Positions 26,933 to 36,178 are shown, counted from the stretch's first letter. The stretch is 64,000 bases of DNA from Defluviitalea phaphyphila (GCF_001466305.1 NZ_JWID01000001.1:124001-188000); one strand, 5' to 3'. Notes: a model not told the origin generated them from the letters alone. Made by a program: numbers and translations.

Positions 26933-27709
26933 TTATTTCACCCATAAATAATTATTGTTTAATCCAATTTTTCCAAATCCCAGTCGGCTATAAAAATAAA
27001 ACATTTTCTTTTCATTTGAGGTAATTAAATAGAAATCATTAACTCCCTTTTCCTCATATATTAATCTCATCATTTCATTTATAAGTATTGTACCAAGGCC
27101 TCTATTTCTATATTTTTCACCTATTAATAAGTCCTCAAGTTTTGCAATATTATTATGTAAAAATGCTGTTCCAAAACCCTCTACCTTTTTATCTAATGTT
27201 AGTTGATAAAATAGAATCTTTTCTCTAGAAAATAAACGTTCAAACATTTTTCTTCTCTGATTAGCCACTTCTTCACCAAATTCAATATCTTCTTTATAAT
27301 TAAAATTTAATGCTTCTTCTAGCATACTAAAATTATCAATTTTTTGTACAGATACAAAATTTGGAATCTCTGTCTTTCTATTAGCATAATTTGTTTGCAT
27401 CCAAAGATATTCTGTATGCTCAAAACCTTCTTTTTTAAGAAGCTCATGTATAGATTTAGGAACTTTTTTATTTAAATCAACTCTATATTGTATATGTAGA
27501 TTCCCTTCTTTTCTTTGCTTATAAATATCTGTTTCAACTAATTTTCTTAGTATTTCTTCTTCAAAGGAAACATCTATGGTTGCTAAGTTATAATCGTACA
27601 ATCCTTTAAACTCACTGTTTTCGTAATAAATGAATCCTTTTCCCTCTCTTACTGAAGTCACATATTTCAAATAAGAGTTTTCACATTGTGCATACTTTTC
27701 ACTACTCAT
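26933..27709 (-). CDS. GNAT-family N-acetyltransferase
   Basis: A 258-residue protein. The GNAT acetyl-CoA site is in its C-terminal half: GEKYRNRGLGTILINEMMRL near residues 196-215 is the Q/RxxGxG/A motif, and MFYFYSRLGFGKIG near 240-253 is the typical last strand and helix. The N-terminal 120 residues are not a clear second GNAT domain. The substrate is unknown. It has its own terminator and a good Shine-Dalgarno site (TAAGGAGAAG), so it is probably transcribed alone. Confidence 0.85.
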   Translation of the reverse strand: MSSEKYAQCENSYLKYVTSVREGKGFIYYENSEFKGLYDYNLATIDVSFEEEILRKLVETDIYKQRKEGNLHIQYRVDLNKKVPKSIHELLKKEGFEHTEYLWMQTNYANRKTEIPNFVSVQKIDNFSMLEEALNFNYKEDIEFGEEVANQRRKMFERLFSREKILFYQLTLDKKVEGFGTAFLHNNIAKLEDLLIGEKYRNRGLGTILINEMMRLIYEEKGVNDFYLITSNEKKMFYFYSRLGFGKIGLNNNYLWVK

Positions 27710-27744
27710 AAAGCTTCTCCTTATAACTTCTTTAAATATTATTG

Positions 27745-27894
27745 TTAATTTTCATCTCCTTGCCAACTAAAATAGAATAGCAACTCAGCTACTCTACTCA
27801 AAACACTGGCTTTCCCTTTATATATTAATTCATAAGCAACTATAATCGCTTTTTCTTGATAATTATACTTTCCTTCCAGGGAATTTATTAGAGT
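27745..27894 (-). pseudogene. Possible remnant of a small gene (49 codons, no start)
   Basis: On the minus strand the 196-base gap 27710-27905 contains an open frame of 49 codons ending at 27745. It has a protein-like composition (NYQEKAIIVAYELIYKGKAS, then VLSRVAELLFYF) but no ATG/GTG start with a Shine-Dalgarno site. An in-frame TAA lies immediately upstream. It may be the C-terminal remnant of a decayed gene. I do not recognise the family, and chance is possible. Confidence 0.3.
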
Positions 27895-27905
27895 TTATTT
27901 AATAT

Positions 27906-29021
27906 CTAATATTCAGCCATTTCATCTGGATTTTCCTCCACTAATGTTTTTTCATCTAATGTAAATAATGTTATGTTTTTTGATGAAAAGGGAGTATATG
28001 CTTTTTCTACTGAATATTTTTCTTTATATATAGGAACATTGGGATTCCAATAAATCTCACGAACAACTTCTTCATCTAAATCCAACCTAATATAAGTATT
28101 ATAATTCAAATAAAAACAAGTGCTTTCTATAGACTCTTCTTCAAATTCTTGTTCAAATATAAGAAAATTTTTATCTTTTATATTTGGCCATTCTCCTACT
28201 TTCACCTTCTTATCAAAACTATTATCTCCTATCAATTTTAATAGTATATGATTTTGATTATCATTTAATATAGCTATTCCACGTAATGAGTCTAATTCTA
28301 TTTCACGTATACTACCATCTTCATCTACTTCCCTACTCCATGTACATACAGCCACTCCATTTTTTATAGTATAATAATTCATTATGTGAAACCTCACCCA
28401 ATCATCATTAGAGTCTGGGTTATATTCAATATACTCAAAAAAATAATTTTCATCTAATTTATTTGTAGGAAATATGTATTTTAAAAAAAGCTTATCTCCT
28501 TTCGCTTTTAACCCTCCTAATCTTGGAGATTCTAGCATAGCAAATCGTTTTGTAGTCAAGTTATCACTTTTTAATGCTTGATATACTTTATATCTCATAG
28601 ATTCTTTATCATATATGTTAATAAAATTATATTCCTCATCATATAAAACAACCCCATCTAATGCTTCTACAAAAGATTTAACTGGAATATAAATAACCCC
28701 ATTTATTATCTCAGGTTCCTTTAATAATTTTTTCTCTTCCCCATTATGGGTATATGTCAAATCATCTATTCTAAATATTAAGGTATTATCACCTTTTATA
28801 ACCGTTGCCTGCCTAATATCAGAGTCCCATATCACTTCTGCTTTTAATTCTTCACTGCAAATTTCTAATGGCATAAGGATAGTATTATCTTCTACAACTA
28901 TTGTTACATCATTTCTTTCAACTCCATTGATAAATAAGCTAGGAACTTCTTTAGCAAATAAAGGTTTATAACCCATAAAAAAAATACCTATCATCAATAT
29001 AGTCATAAATATTTTTTTCAT
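27906..29021 (-). CDS. Secreted copper-amine-oxidase N-domain (stalk) protein
   Basis: A 371-residue exported protein with a signal peptide (MKKIFMTILMIGIFFMGYKPLFA). Residues about 28-135 form the Cu-amine-oxidase N-terminal-like domain common in clostridial surface proteins (SLFINGVERNDVTIVVEDNTILMPLE, GVIYIPVKSFVEALDG). No catalytic oxidase domain follows: the rest (140-371) is an unrecognised beta-rich region. It probably acts at the cell surface, but a role is not known. GGAGAGATAA precedes ATG 29021. No clear operon partner is visible. Confidence 0.8.
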   Translation of the reverse strand: MKKIFMTILMIGIFFMGYKPLFAKEVPSLFINGVERNDVTIVVEDNTILMPLEICSEELKAEVIWDSDIRQATVIKGDNTLIFRIDDLTYTHNGEEKKLLKEPEIINGVIYIPVKSFVEALDGVVLYDEEYNFINIYDKESMRYKVYQALKSDNLTTKRFAMLESPRLGGLKAKGDKLFLKYIFPTNKLDENYFFEYIEYNPDSNDDWVRFHIMNYYTIKNGVAVCTWSREVDEDGSIREIELDSLRGIAILNDNQNHILLKLIGDNSFDKKVKVGEWPNIKDKNFLIFEQEFEEESIESTCFYLNYNTYIRLDLDEEVVREIYWNPNVPIYKEKYSVEKAYTPFSSKNITLFTLDEKTLVEENPDEMAEY

Positions 29022-29169
29022 ATATTATCTCTCCATTCCCTCCATTTTCTTTATAGTGATTAAAATAACCTCTAAATTCATTTTTAATAAAATATTATAT
29101 TTTCCTTTTATTAATAACTCTTTAATTTACAAGATAATATAAAAATTATATTAGCTATTTCATAAAATA

Positions 29170-29517
29170 TTATTTATTATAAATACTTTTAAATCTTTTT
29201 ATCTTATATATAGTAAAAATTAAACAACTAAATGTTGAAATGAGACATATAATGTTTATTGAATAGGTTACCGGAAGAATTACTTTTGTCAAATTAACTG
29301 TATCTACTATCCATATAATAAAAAAAATCATAGACATTATTAATAAATTTATATAATGTTTCTTCTTTTTTAAATACATAATAAAAATTATAATTGAAAT
29401 AAATATAACGAAAATTATCTCGTCAGCTGAAACCTTCATCGGAATATCACTTGTAAAAATGTTACCTAAAATAAATTGGAATACAAAAAGAATAAATATT
29501 ATAAAGTCAATTAACAT
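29170..29517 (-). CDS. Small membrane protein, function unknown
   Basis: A 115-residue protein with about four hydrophobic helices (1-20, 30-47, 52-72, 77-102), separated by short Lys-rich loops, and a basic C terminus (YKIKRFKSIYNK). It has no motif I recognise. A good Shine-Dalgarno site (TTAGGAGG) and a clean start at ATG 29517 support it as a real gene. It is isolated by 148 and 172 AT-rich bases from its neighbours. Confidence 0.6.
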   Translation of the reverse strand: MLIDFIIFILFVFQFILGNIFTSDIPMKVSADEIIFVIFISIIIFIMYLKKKKHYINLLIMSMIFFIIWIVDTVNLTKVILPVTYSINIICLISTFSCLIFTIYKIKRFKSIYNK

Positions 29518-29689
29518 ATTTAAATCCTCCTAATTTCTTTATTATATCGTCTAGTAATTTAATTTTATTCTTTAAATCTTTATATTAATTAAAATTGTTA
29601 AGATTTTTATTTCTGCATTATTTTTATATGCTTATTATAATTTATAAGTTGTTTGTTTATTATTTTTTAATTTTATACTATTTATTAAT

Positions 29690-30094
29690 TTAATTGGATA
29701 TAGTAATAGACCCTTCTGTATCCTCATTAATTTTTATAAGTACTTTCCAATCCCCATATTTCTTATTTGTTTCTATTGTTTCTTGAACAAAATCATCAAT
29801 TGAATATTCCTTTACTAAAGTATCATCTGGATCAAATAATTGCACTAAAATTATGCCCTCTGATACTGCCCCTTCAACCTTTATTTTGCTTGATGTTTCT
29901 TTACTTACAGAAATTATTTTTTCATACTGATTAAATTCCGGTTCATAATCTTCCTTATGAAAATTCAATGTAGAAGAATAAGTATATTCATCAGTATTTT
30001 TTTTGCTACCACATCCTGTTAAACATAACGCCAATAATAATACATAAAATAAATAAATTACAGGTATAAAAAATAATATTTTTTTCTTACACAT
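29690..30094 (-). CDS. Lipoprotein of the MacB-type ABC operon, function unknown
   Basis: A 134-residue putative lipoprotein. An unusually long hydrophobic signal (FFIPVIYLFYVLLLALCLTGC) ends in the lipobox LTGC (cysteine about residue 28). A small, beta-strand-rich domain follows with the acidic ending EDTEGSITISN. The gene overlaps the ATPase gene by 8 bases, so it belongs to the exporter operon and may be a periphery-exposed accessory or a substrate-binding part. The Shine-Dalgarno site GGGAGGA lies inside the ATPase gene. Family not recognised. Confidence 0.7.
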   Translation of the reverse strand: MCKKKILFFIPVIYLFYVLLLALCLTGCGSKKNTDEYTYSSTLNFHKEDYEPEFNQYEKIISVSKETSSKIKVEGAVSEGIILVQLFDPDDTLVKEYSIDDFVQETIETNKKYGDWKVLIKINEDTEGSITISN

Positions 30095-30755
30095 TTTCTA
30101 ATATCCTCCCATCTAAAATATGAATTGTACGACTTGCATAACTTGCTACTTCCTTATCATGGGTAACTAAAATTATTGTTTTCCCTTGTTTGTTTAATTG
30201 TTGAAGCAAATTCATAAACTCCAGCCCATTTTTATGGTCTAGCGCTCCCGTTGGCTCATCTGCAAGAATAATATCTGCCCCACTGGCTAAAGCCCTTGCT
30301 ATAGCTACTCGCTGTTGTTGTCCTCCTGACATTTGTTTTGGACGCTTATATAGTTGTTCTTCTATCCCAAGTTGTTTTGCTACATCTGTAACTATCTTTT
30401 TACGTTCATGTAAAGAAAGATGTCTTCTAAGCAATGGTAATTCTATATTCTCAAAAGCTGTATATTTTTCCATCAAAGCAAAGTTTTGAAATACAAAAGT
30501 AACTTTTTTATTTCTAATTTCACTTAATTTTTTATCTTTCAATTTATTTACACATATTCCATCAAGAATATACTCTCCTTTACTAGGACGGTCCATACAC
30601 CCAATTATATTTAATAATGTAGTTTTACCTGAGCCAGAAGCCCCCATGATAGCAACGAATTCTCCTTTACGAATTTCAAGACATATATCATTAAGAACTT
30701 TTGTAATAATATCTCCTGTCCTATATTCTTTATAAATATTTTTAAGCTGTATCAT
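30087..30755 (-). CDS. MacB/LolD-type ABC transporter ATP-binding protein
   Basis: A 222-residue ATPase with Walker A GASGSGKTTLLNIIG near 38-52, signature MSGGQQQRVAIARAL near 140-154, Walker B IILADEPTGALD near 160-172 and the H-loop LVTHDKEVA near 195. These features match MacB/LolD mechanotransmission ABC exporters, which work with FtsX-like permeases rather than translocate through the membrane themselves. The two adjacent FtsX-like genes are its partners. AAGGAGGAAG precedes ATG 30755, 4 bases after the permease stop. Confidence 0.94.
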   Translation of the reverse strand: MIQLKNIYKEYRTGDIITKVLNDICLEIRKGEFVAIMGASGSGKTTLLNIIGCMDRPSKGEYILDGICVNKLKDKKLSEIRNKKVTFVFQNFALMEKYTAFENIELPLLRRHLSLHERKKIVTDVAKQLGIEEQLYKRPKQMSGGQQQRVAIARALASGADIILADEPTGALDHKNGLEFMNLLQQLNKQGKTIILVTHDKEVASYASRTIHILDGRILENV

Positions 30756-30758
30756 ACA

Positions 30759-32005
30759 CTACTCTTCCTCCTTTATTAACATAGCAGGTTCATAACGAGA
30801 CAATATGTATAATGGAACAGTCATTACTATTGCCAAAAATACCATAAGCAAAACAATAAGAGAAATAAGAGAATATGTTCTTAATGTAGATAAATAAATT
30901 AAATTAAAGGCACTTATTTTTGAGTTAACATAAGAATAATATACATATATAAAAGATAAAACTACAGCTATAATTTGCAATAGTAAAACTTCAAAAAATA
31001 TAGATTTCATAATACTTTTCTTAGTATATCCAAATGCAATACGAATTCCATATTCTTTTTTATTTAAAAGCACTGAAACAGAAAGAACAGAAATAATGGA
31101 TATAGCAGAACAAATAATAACAATCCCTGCAAAAAGTACATTTAATTTTAATATTTTATAGTTGTCCACAGTCCATTGTTCAAAAAATCCCTTATGGAAG
31201 TAACTCTTACTTTCATCCCTAATTCCATTGCTTTACTATTAATATATTCAACAATATCTAATGTTTTAGCATCTGTACTTACAAATATTTTCCCTGCAGT
31301 GGACTGTTGTGTTATTGTATCTGTTATATCTATTTCTGAAAATGGCGCAATAAACTTATGATTTAATGAAATAGGGGGCATTGTTATGGCATCTGAATCA
31401 TTAAACCATTTCGCAGAATCAATATATCCTTTTACTATATACTTAGCATTATTACGAGATAAAGTAAGAACATCTCCAACTGATATTACATTTTTAAAAT
31501 CTGCTCCAAGATATATAGGAAGATAAATTTGCCCTTCCTTTTTTATTGGCTCCATATCAACTGGCTGCAATGGAAAATTAATTATTTTTAAAATAGATGG
31601 GTCTATAAAAATAACTTCTGCAATCAAAGGTGCTTGTTCTCTAAATGTTCCAGCATAGCTTTTTTTATTTAATTCCAGATAAGAAGTATTATTTTTAAGC
31701 TCTGTAAAATATTCTCCAGATTCATCGTAGGCTGCACAAATAGTTCCAAGGTCACTTCGGATAAAATTTTTTAATTCATCAATTTTCTTTCCAGCATTTT
31801 CAGCATCTTCAATATAGCTTAAGTCTATTCGATATATTTTCTTTAAATCTGACGAAAACATTTTTTTAACCATCTCTCCTTGTACATGGAAAGATAAGGC
31901 ATTTGTAACAGTAGTCAAAAAAAGTAAAAATGAAATAATATTTAGTAAAAGAATTAATAAAGACCTTCTTTTATTATGAAATATTGTTTTTATTGCAAGG
32001 CTCAC
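30759..32005 (-). CDS. FtsX-like permease, interrupted by a frameshift at T6
   Basis: Two overlapping frames (32005-31148 and 31169-30759) together make one ordinary FtsX permease. The first encodes an N-terminal helix (LLILLLNIISFLLFLTTVTNA) and a roughly 230-residue external domain. The second encodes the three C-terminal helices (VLFAGIVIICSAISIISVLS and following). The frames join at GAT-TTTTTT-GAA on the minus strand. A -1 shift yields DFFEQWTVDNYKILK, a natural FtsX loop, whereas the zero frame stops 12 codons later. The downstream frame's own GTG start (31169) lacks a Shine-Dalgarno site. GTG 32005 starts the first part and overlaps the preceding stop. Options are true frameshift mutation, programmed slippage or sequencing error. 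Confidence 0.8.
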
Positions 32006-33054
32006 TATAGTTTTACCCCCTCAGAAGGTTGTAGATTTAAAATATATACAGCTGGAATAATCATAGAAATAATCACTGCAATTCCCATAGCAATAATAAA
32101 ACCTATAGCCATGGGAACAAATTTTTCAAAGTTTTGAATTTGAGTAAAAGATAATGAAATTCCTGTAATAATACTTAATATTGCAGAAATAAAAATTAAT
32201 TGAAATAATTCCTTAGATAATAAAACTATTACTGAAAAATTGGTATACCCAAATGCCTTTCGAATAGCTATTTCATGTCTTCGTACAACTACCCAATAAT
32301 AAGATAATATTATGGTATTTAAAAGTGCAAAAGCAAATAATCCAATAAAAATCACATTATCCTGATTAAATACACCTTCAAAAATATTTTCTCGTGTAAT
32401 AACATCTGAACTTGTAATTCTAGCTTCTGGTATAAGTTCTTCTAAACTCTTCTGAATTTTTGTGTATGCTGAATATACATTATTCTTATTGGAATAAATA
32501 TTAATATACAATCTATCTTGTTCATCTATTCTATTAGGAAAAATATAAAAATAATCTTCTCCATTTATAATAAATAAGTTGTTAACAAAGGGATATGTTT
32601 TATCATCTAAAATATTCTGTATATCAAATGTAATACCATTAATACTTAATTTTTTATTTCCCTTTATTGTAGTTTCTGAAGCTATCAATGAAAATTTCTT
32701 TAAAGAATCTATTCTCTCCGATGAAGGTAGAGAAAATGGCTCATTTTGTTTTAATACAACTTCTGGATTAAAAACATTATCTATCTGGTCAAAATATAAT
32801 GGCATATTATCTAAAACAACATTACAAGTATCAACATCTTTCATAAGCATTAGTAATTCTTGGGGAGAAATTGGCTTCGGCAAAAAAATAGTTGCTCTAA
32901 CTTGATTGCGATATACATATTCATTTTTTTCTCTAATAGTATGTACTACTTGTAATGTTGACGTTATTCCATTATATAAAGCTATAAATGCACTAAAAAA
33001 ACAAATAATAATTAAAACACTAACATTAGAATATCTTTTTATTACTGCAAACAA
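32005..33054 (-). CDS. FtsX-like permease of the MacB-type exporter
   Basis: A 349-residue permease: an N-terminal helix (VSVLIIICFFSAFIALYNGI, about 12-31), a 200-residue external domain and three C-terminal helices (IFIGLFAFALLNTIILSYYW near 235, then two more). VVVRRHEIAIRKAFGYTNFSVI near 255-276 is the cytoplasmic FtsX signature. It begins with TTG 33054, supported by GAGGAGGAGAGG upstream and by the lack of any nearby ATG. It is first in the operon with the split second permease, the ATPase and the lipoprotein. The substrate is unknown: antimicrobial-peptide or lipoprotein export are family options. Confidence 0.88.
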   Translation of the reverse strand: MFAVIKRYSNVSVLIIICFFSAFIALYNGITSTLQVVHTIREKNEYVYRNQVRATIFLPKPISPQELLMLMKDVDTCNVVLDNMPLYFDQIDNVFNPEVVLKQNEPFSLPSSERIDSLKKFSLIASETTIKGNKKLSINGITFDIQNILDDKTYPFVNNLFIINGEDYFYIFPNRIDEQDRLYINIYSNKNNVYSAYTKIQKSLEELIPEARITSSDVITRENIFEGVFNQDNVIFIGLFAFALLNTIILSYYWVVVRRHEIAIRKAFGYTNFSVIVLLSKELFQLIFISAILSIITGISLSFTQIQNFEKFVPMAIGFIIAMGIAVIISMIIPAVYILNLQPSEGVKL

Positions 33055-33225
33055 AATCCTCTCCTCCTCAAGTCAAAAGATAACCCGCTTAAATATGAAA
33101 TTTTTTACAAAAGTAAAATTCATTCTTTTTCTCAACTATCCCTATCATGGATAAATAAAAAACAGTAAATTTTCACTCCAAATCCAAACACATATTTGTT
33201 TTAAGTAAATAACTTGAAATATATA

Positions 33226-33258
33226 TAATATTATATATTTTTTTAATATTATATATTT
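33226..33258. repeat. 15-bp direct repeat in the exporter leader region
   Basis: TAATATTATATATTT occurs at 33226-33240 and again at 33244-33258. The 330-base gap 33055-33385 otherwise contains the terminator at 33308-33374 and AT-rich DNA with no confident promoter. The repeat may be a regulator site, but its low complexity makes chance plausible. Confidence 0.35.
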
Positions 33259-33307
33259 AATTCTAAAATTAATCAAATATTGCTATACTTTAAAAATTAT
33301 AAATTAA

Positions 33308-33374
33308 AAGCTTCAGCATTTTATGCCATCCTATCTTTTATTTTATAATAGGAAGGCAATAAATACTGAAGCTT
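33308..33374 (-). terminator. Terminator of the tetR-cmpB-like operon
   Basis: AAGCTTCAG (33308-33316) pairs with CTGAAGCTT (33366-33374), with further imperfect pairing inside and a TTTTAATTT tail on the minus strand. It lies 12 bases past the stop at 33386. Confidence 0.75.
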
Positions 33375-33385
33375 AAAAAATATCT

Positions 33386-34111
33386 TTATCTAACTTTTTC
33401 TTTAACTTTAATCTTGATTTTTTTAAATTCATTTTGTAAATATTCCCTAATTTCTTGGTTTAGTTTTCCAATCTTTTTGAATTTTAATTTAGGAAATGCT
33501 TGAAAAATCCTTTTATATTGTATAATCTGACCGTAGAAATTTTCCAATGGCTTCTTATATTGCCGTAACACAATCTTTCTTAAGTCTATTATTTCTGTTA
33601 CAGATTTTATAGTATCAAAAATAAAATAAAGAATTATAAATACATTAATAAACATTTTTATTGATATATTTAAAAAAGAAACATATTTTATAATTATAGG
33701 ATGTATAAGATTAATTAAAATATAGGATAATATCCCCCAATATATAGAATACTGCAGACATACCCTTCCATGTAGATTTAAAAAGAAATCACTATAATCC
33801 CACCATTTACAATTAAACATTTTTTCTAAAATATATCCTGTAATATATTCAAGAATCGTTGTTAATATCATAGCTACAAATATTTGAATAAATATATTAT
33901 TCGAAACAATACTAAAACTATTATTAAAAACTGCAAATACTTGAATAATTAATATTGCTCCAAATCCATATATAGGGCAGAAAGGCCCACTTAAAAAACC
34001 TCTATTAACAAATTCTTTTTTCTTTATACTATTATAAATTGTTTCAATAACCCATCCAATAAAAGAATATAAAGCAAAATATATTATAATATCAAAAAAA
34101 TACTTCTCCAT
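33386..34111 (-). CDS. CmpB-like multi-spanning membrane protein (putative ABC transporter permease family)
   Basis: A 241-residue protein with five to six helices. The N-terminal motif YFALYSFIGWVIETIYNSIKKKEFVNRGFLSGPFCPIYGFGA is the signature of the PF06541/CmpB family. This family is named a putative type IV ABC permease, but no ATPase is next to it here, so transport is not established. The C-terminal 60 residues are charged and cytosolic. ATG 34111 has AAGGAGGAAA upstream. An upstream TTG is not needed. It is co-transcribed with the TetR gene 38 bases upstream, which probably controls it. Confidence 0.8.
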   Translation of the reverse strand: MEKYFFDIIIYFALYSFIGWVIETIYNSIKKKEFVNRGFLSGPFCPIYGFGAILIIQVFAVFNNSFSIVSNNIFIQIFVAMILTTILEYITGYILEKMFNCKWWDYSDFFLNLHGRVCLQYSIYWGILSYILINLIHPIIIKYVSFLNISIKMFINVFIILYFIFDTIKSVTEIIDLRKIVLRQYKKPLENFYGQIIQYKRIFQAFPKLKFKKIGKLNQEIREYLQNEFKKIKIKVKEKVR

Positions 34112-34149
34112 AATTTTCCTCCTTACCAAGCATTATAATAAGCTCTTAT

Positions 34150-34728
34150 CTATTCAAATAATATCTCTACTAAATCTAAAGTTTCAGATAAATCTTCTTC
34201 ATCAGCAAGTAAAATTTGTATAGCTGTACCAAACATTGAGCCTAAAATAAATCTTGATAAAGATTTTGGAGAATATCCTTTAATATTTTTTATTTGAATA
34301 GTATTTAAAATATACTTTTCTATAATATTTGATAATTCTTTAAATAAATTATTTAATAAATTTTTAAACTTAGGAGTCCAAAGTGCTAATCCCGTAAAAT
34401 CATATAGTAATTTAAAAAGTTCAGGATTATATTTTAGTAAATCTTTAAAATATTTTATTAAGGCTACTACCCTTTTTTTAGGAGATACTTCCCTCTTTAA
34501 ACACTCCTCAATTTGTATCAAATATTTTTTTATCATCATTTTTACTACTTCTATAAATAATCCTTCTTTATTTTTGTAATAATAATTTAACTGACTAAGA
34601 ACAACTCCTGCTTCATTGGCAATATCTCTTAATGAAACATTGGCATAACCTCTAGAAGATATACATTTTGAAGCAGCAATTAATATTCTTTCTGACTGAT
34701 TTAACTTATTCATTTTATCCTTTATCAT
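34150..34728 (-). CDS. TetR/AcrR-family regulator, autoregulated
   Basis: A 192-residue repressor with the TetR helix-turn-helix near residues 10-55 (ERILIAASKCISSRGYANVSLRDIANEAGVVLSQLNYYYKNKEGLF) and an all-helical ligand domain. ATG 34728 has AAGGAG 7-8 bases upstream. The GTG nine bases earlier does not. A palindromic operator overlaps its predicted transcription start (34748-34759), which supports autoregulation and control of the downstream membrane protein. The inducer is unknown. Confidence 0.92.
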   Translation of the reverse strand: MIKDKMNKLNQSERILIAASKCISSRGYANVSLRDIANEAGVVLSQLNYYYKNKEGLFIEVVKMMIKKYLIQIEECLKREVSPKKRVVALIKYFKDLLKYNPELFKLLYDFTGLALWTPKFKNLLNNLFKELSNIIEKYILNTIQIKNIKGYSPKSLSRFILGSMFGTAIQILLADEEDLSETLDLVEILFE

Positions 34729-34747
34729 ATTTACCACTCCTTACAAT

Positions 34748-34759
34748 TCGGACATCCGA
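34748..34759. promoter_or_regulatory. TetR-type operator TCGGACATCCGA
   Basis: TCGGA-CA-TCCGA is a compact inverted repeat, and GC-rich in an AT-rich region. It lies at the predicted +1 of the tetR promoter, 20 bases before its start codon, an ideal place for repression. Confidence 0.75.
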
Positions 34760-34768
34760 CCTAATAAA

Positions 34769-34797
34769 ATCATATCATTTTTATAATACTAAATCAA
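34769..34797 (-). promoter_or_regulatory. Promoter of the tetR-cmpB-like operon
   Basis: TTGATT (34792-34797) and TATGAT (34769-34774) on the minus strand have a 17-bp spacer, with the operator just downstream. The rest of the gap 34738-35062 holds AT-rich sequence and the terminator at 34955-35003. Confidence 0.7.
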
Positions 34798-34954
34798 GTT
34801 ATACTTGAAAATATTTCATTTTTGATTTTTATAAACAATAACTCATAACCATAAATTTTTTCTATAATAAATCTAAACATTTTAGAATGATTTTCAACTT
34901 TATTAAAGTTAAAATATTTTTATTCTATTAATTTAACAAATAAATTTCCTATAA

Positions 34955-35003
34955 AAAATAGTCGTCACTTTCTAATACCACGTTAAAATAGAAAGGACGA
35001 CTA
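34955..35003 (-). terminator. Terminator of the first BMP-type transporter operon
   Basis: TAGTCGTC (34959-34966) and a CTTTCTA extension after a one-base bulge pair with TAGAAAG-GACGACTA (34989-35003), followed by six T residues on the minus strand. It lies 60 bases past the binding-protein stop codon. Confidence 0.88.
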
Positions 35004-35062
35004 AAACATATTTTAAAATACTTTAAAACATTTTTATTTAATTATATTCAAAAGAATATTAT

Positions 35063-36097
35063 TTATTCTTCAATAAATGTACCTTCTTTTATTTGTTCGA
35101 CAATTTCTAAATATTTTTCTTTAATATCCTCTGGAACATCATCACTAAAAGTTCCAACACTTATAGCTCCATTGGAAAGATCTCCATAAATCGTTTTATT
35201 TCCATAAGTGCCTTTTTTGACATCTTCCATACAAATTTCTAACATGGCTGCATTATCTGTAACAACGCTACCAATTACTACATCAGATTCTTGTATAGCA
35301 AGTAAATCGCTTGGTTGTCCAATATCATATCTATTTTCATAATTCGATAATGCTTCTCTTGCACCAGAATCTACTGCACTAGCATCTCCAAACATAACGT
35401 CTACGTCATTCATAGTAACCATGGAATCAGCAATTTCTTTTCCTTTAGCGGAGTCACTAAAAGACCCTGCATAAGCAGAATAAACTTGAATATTTGAATT
35501 AACTGCTTTAGCTGCTTTTTCATAAGATTCCAATTTAATTTTTGTTGTATCTAGTTCCATTCCTCCAATAAATCCTATACTGTTCGTTTTTGACATCAAT
35601 CCTGCCAAAGCACCTGCCATATATCCTATTTGCTGTGCATCAGGTAATAAAGATACAATATTATCTGTTTCAACTGTACCATTTAATAATGCAAAATATA
35701 CATTAGGATAATCTGCTGCTACTTCTTTAACTGCATCTGTATATTGATTACCCGGTGCGAAAATTAAATCAAATCCCATATCAGCATAACTTCTCATTGT
35801 AGGTGCAAAATCAGCAGTTGTAAGATTATCTGTATACTGTGTTTCAAATCCACACTTTTCAGCTGCTGTAATCATTGCATTATAACATGCTGCACCCCAA
35901 CCTCCATCAGAAATAGAAGAATCTAAAATCATTGCAACTTTATAAGTTTTATCTTCTGTTTCACTTTCTGACACATCATCACTCTCAACTTGAGATGTGC
36001 TTCCTGTCGTTGACGTAGAATTAGATGATGCACATCCTACCAAAATTGTAGCAAACATTACAATAGTTAAAATTAAAGATATTATTTTTTTACTCAT
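35063..36097 (-). CDS. BMP-family (PnrA-like) ABC importer binding lipoprotein, system 1
   Basis: A 344-residue lipoprotein (signal ending LVGC, cysteine about 22, then a Ser/Thr-rich linker) with the BMP/PnrA fold: YKVAMILDSSISDGGWGAACYNAM near 53-76, FDLIFAPGNQYTDAV near 115, IGFIGGMELDTTKI near 175. These proteins bind nucleosides or related purines. It is the last gene of an ATPase-permease-permease-binding protein operon, an unusual order since the binding protein usually comes first. It lies next to purine-degrading genes, so a purine base or urate-like ligand is possible. Confidence 0.88.
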   Translation of the reverse strand: MSKKIISLILTIVMFATILVGCASSNSTSTTGSTSQVESDDVSESETEDKTYKVAMILDSSISDGGWGAACYNAMITAAEKCGFETQYTDNLTTADFAPTMRSYADMGFDLIFAPGNQYTDAVKEVAADYPNVYFALLNGTVETDNIVSLLPDAQQIGYMAGALAGLMSKTNSIGFIGGMELDTTKIKLESYEKAAKAVNSNIQVYSAYAGSFSDSAKGKEIADSMVTMNDVDVMFGDASAVDSGAREALSNYENRYDIGQPSDLLAIQESDVVIGSVVTDNAAMLEICMEDVKKGTYGNKTIYGDLSNGAISVGTFSDDVPEDIKEKYLEIVEQIKEGTFIEE

Positions 36098-36178
36098 AAT
36101 ATTATCCCTCCTAAAATTTGTTATTTAATAATTATTTATTTAAAATAAGTTTTTTATAATCAAAGATATTTTTTATAC

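Noticed and set aside
27906-29021. True copper amine oxidase
   Set aside because: Only the small N-terminal stalk-like domain is present. There is no catalytic domain or topaquinone motif.
31148-31169. Two independent permease genes overlapping by 22 bases
   Set aside because: Neither half is a full FtsX permease, the second lacks a Shine-Dalgarno site, and the -1 frame joins them into a normal protein, so I treat them as one interrupted gene.
33226-33258. CRISPR-like or mobile-element repeat
   Set aside because: Only two copies of a low-complexity 15-mer with 3 bases between them. No spacers, cas genes or transposase anywhere in the window.
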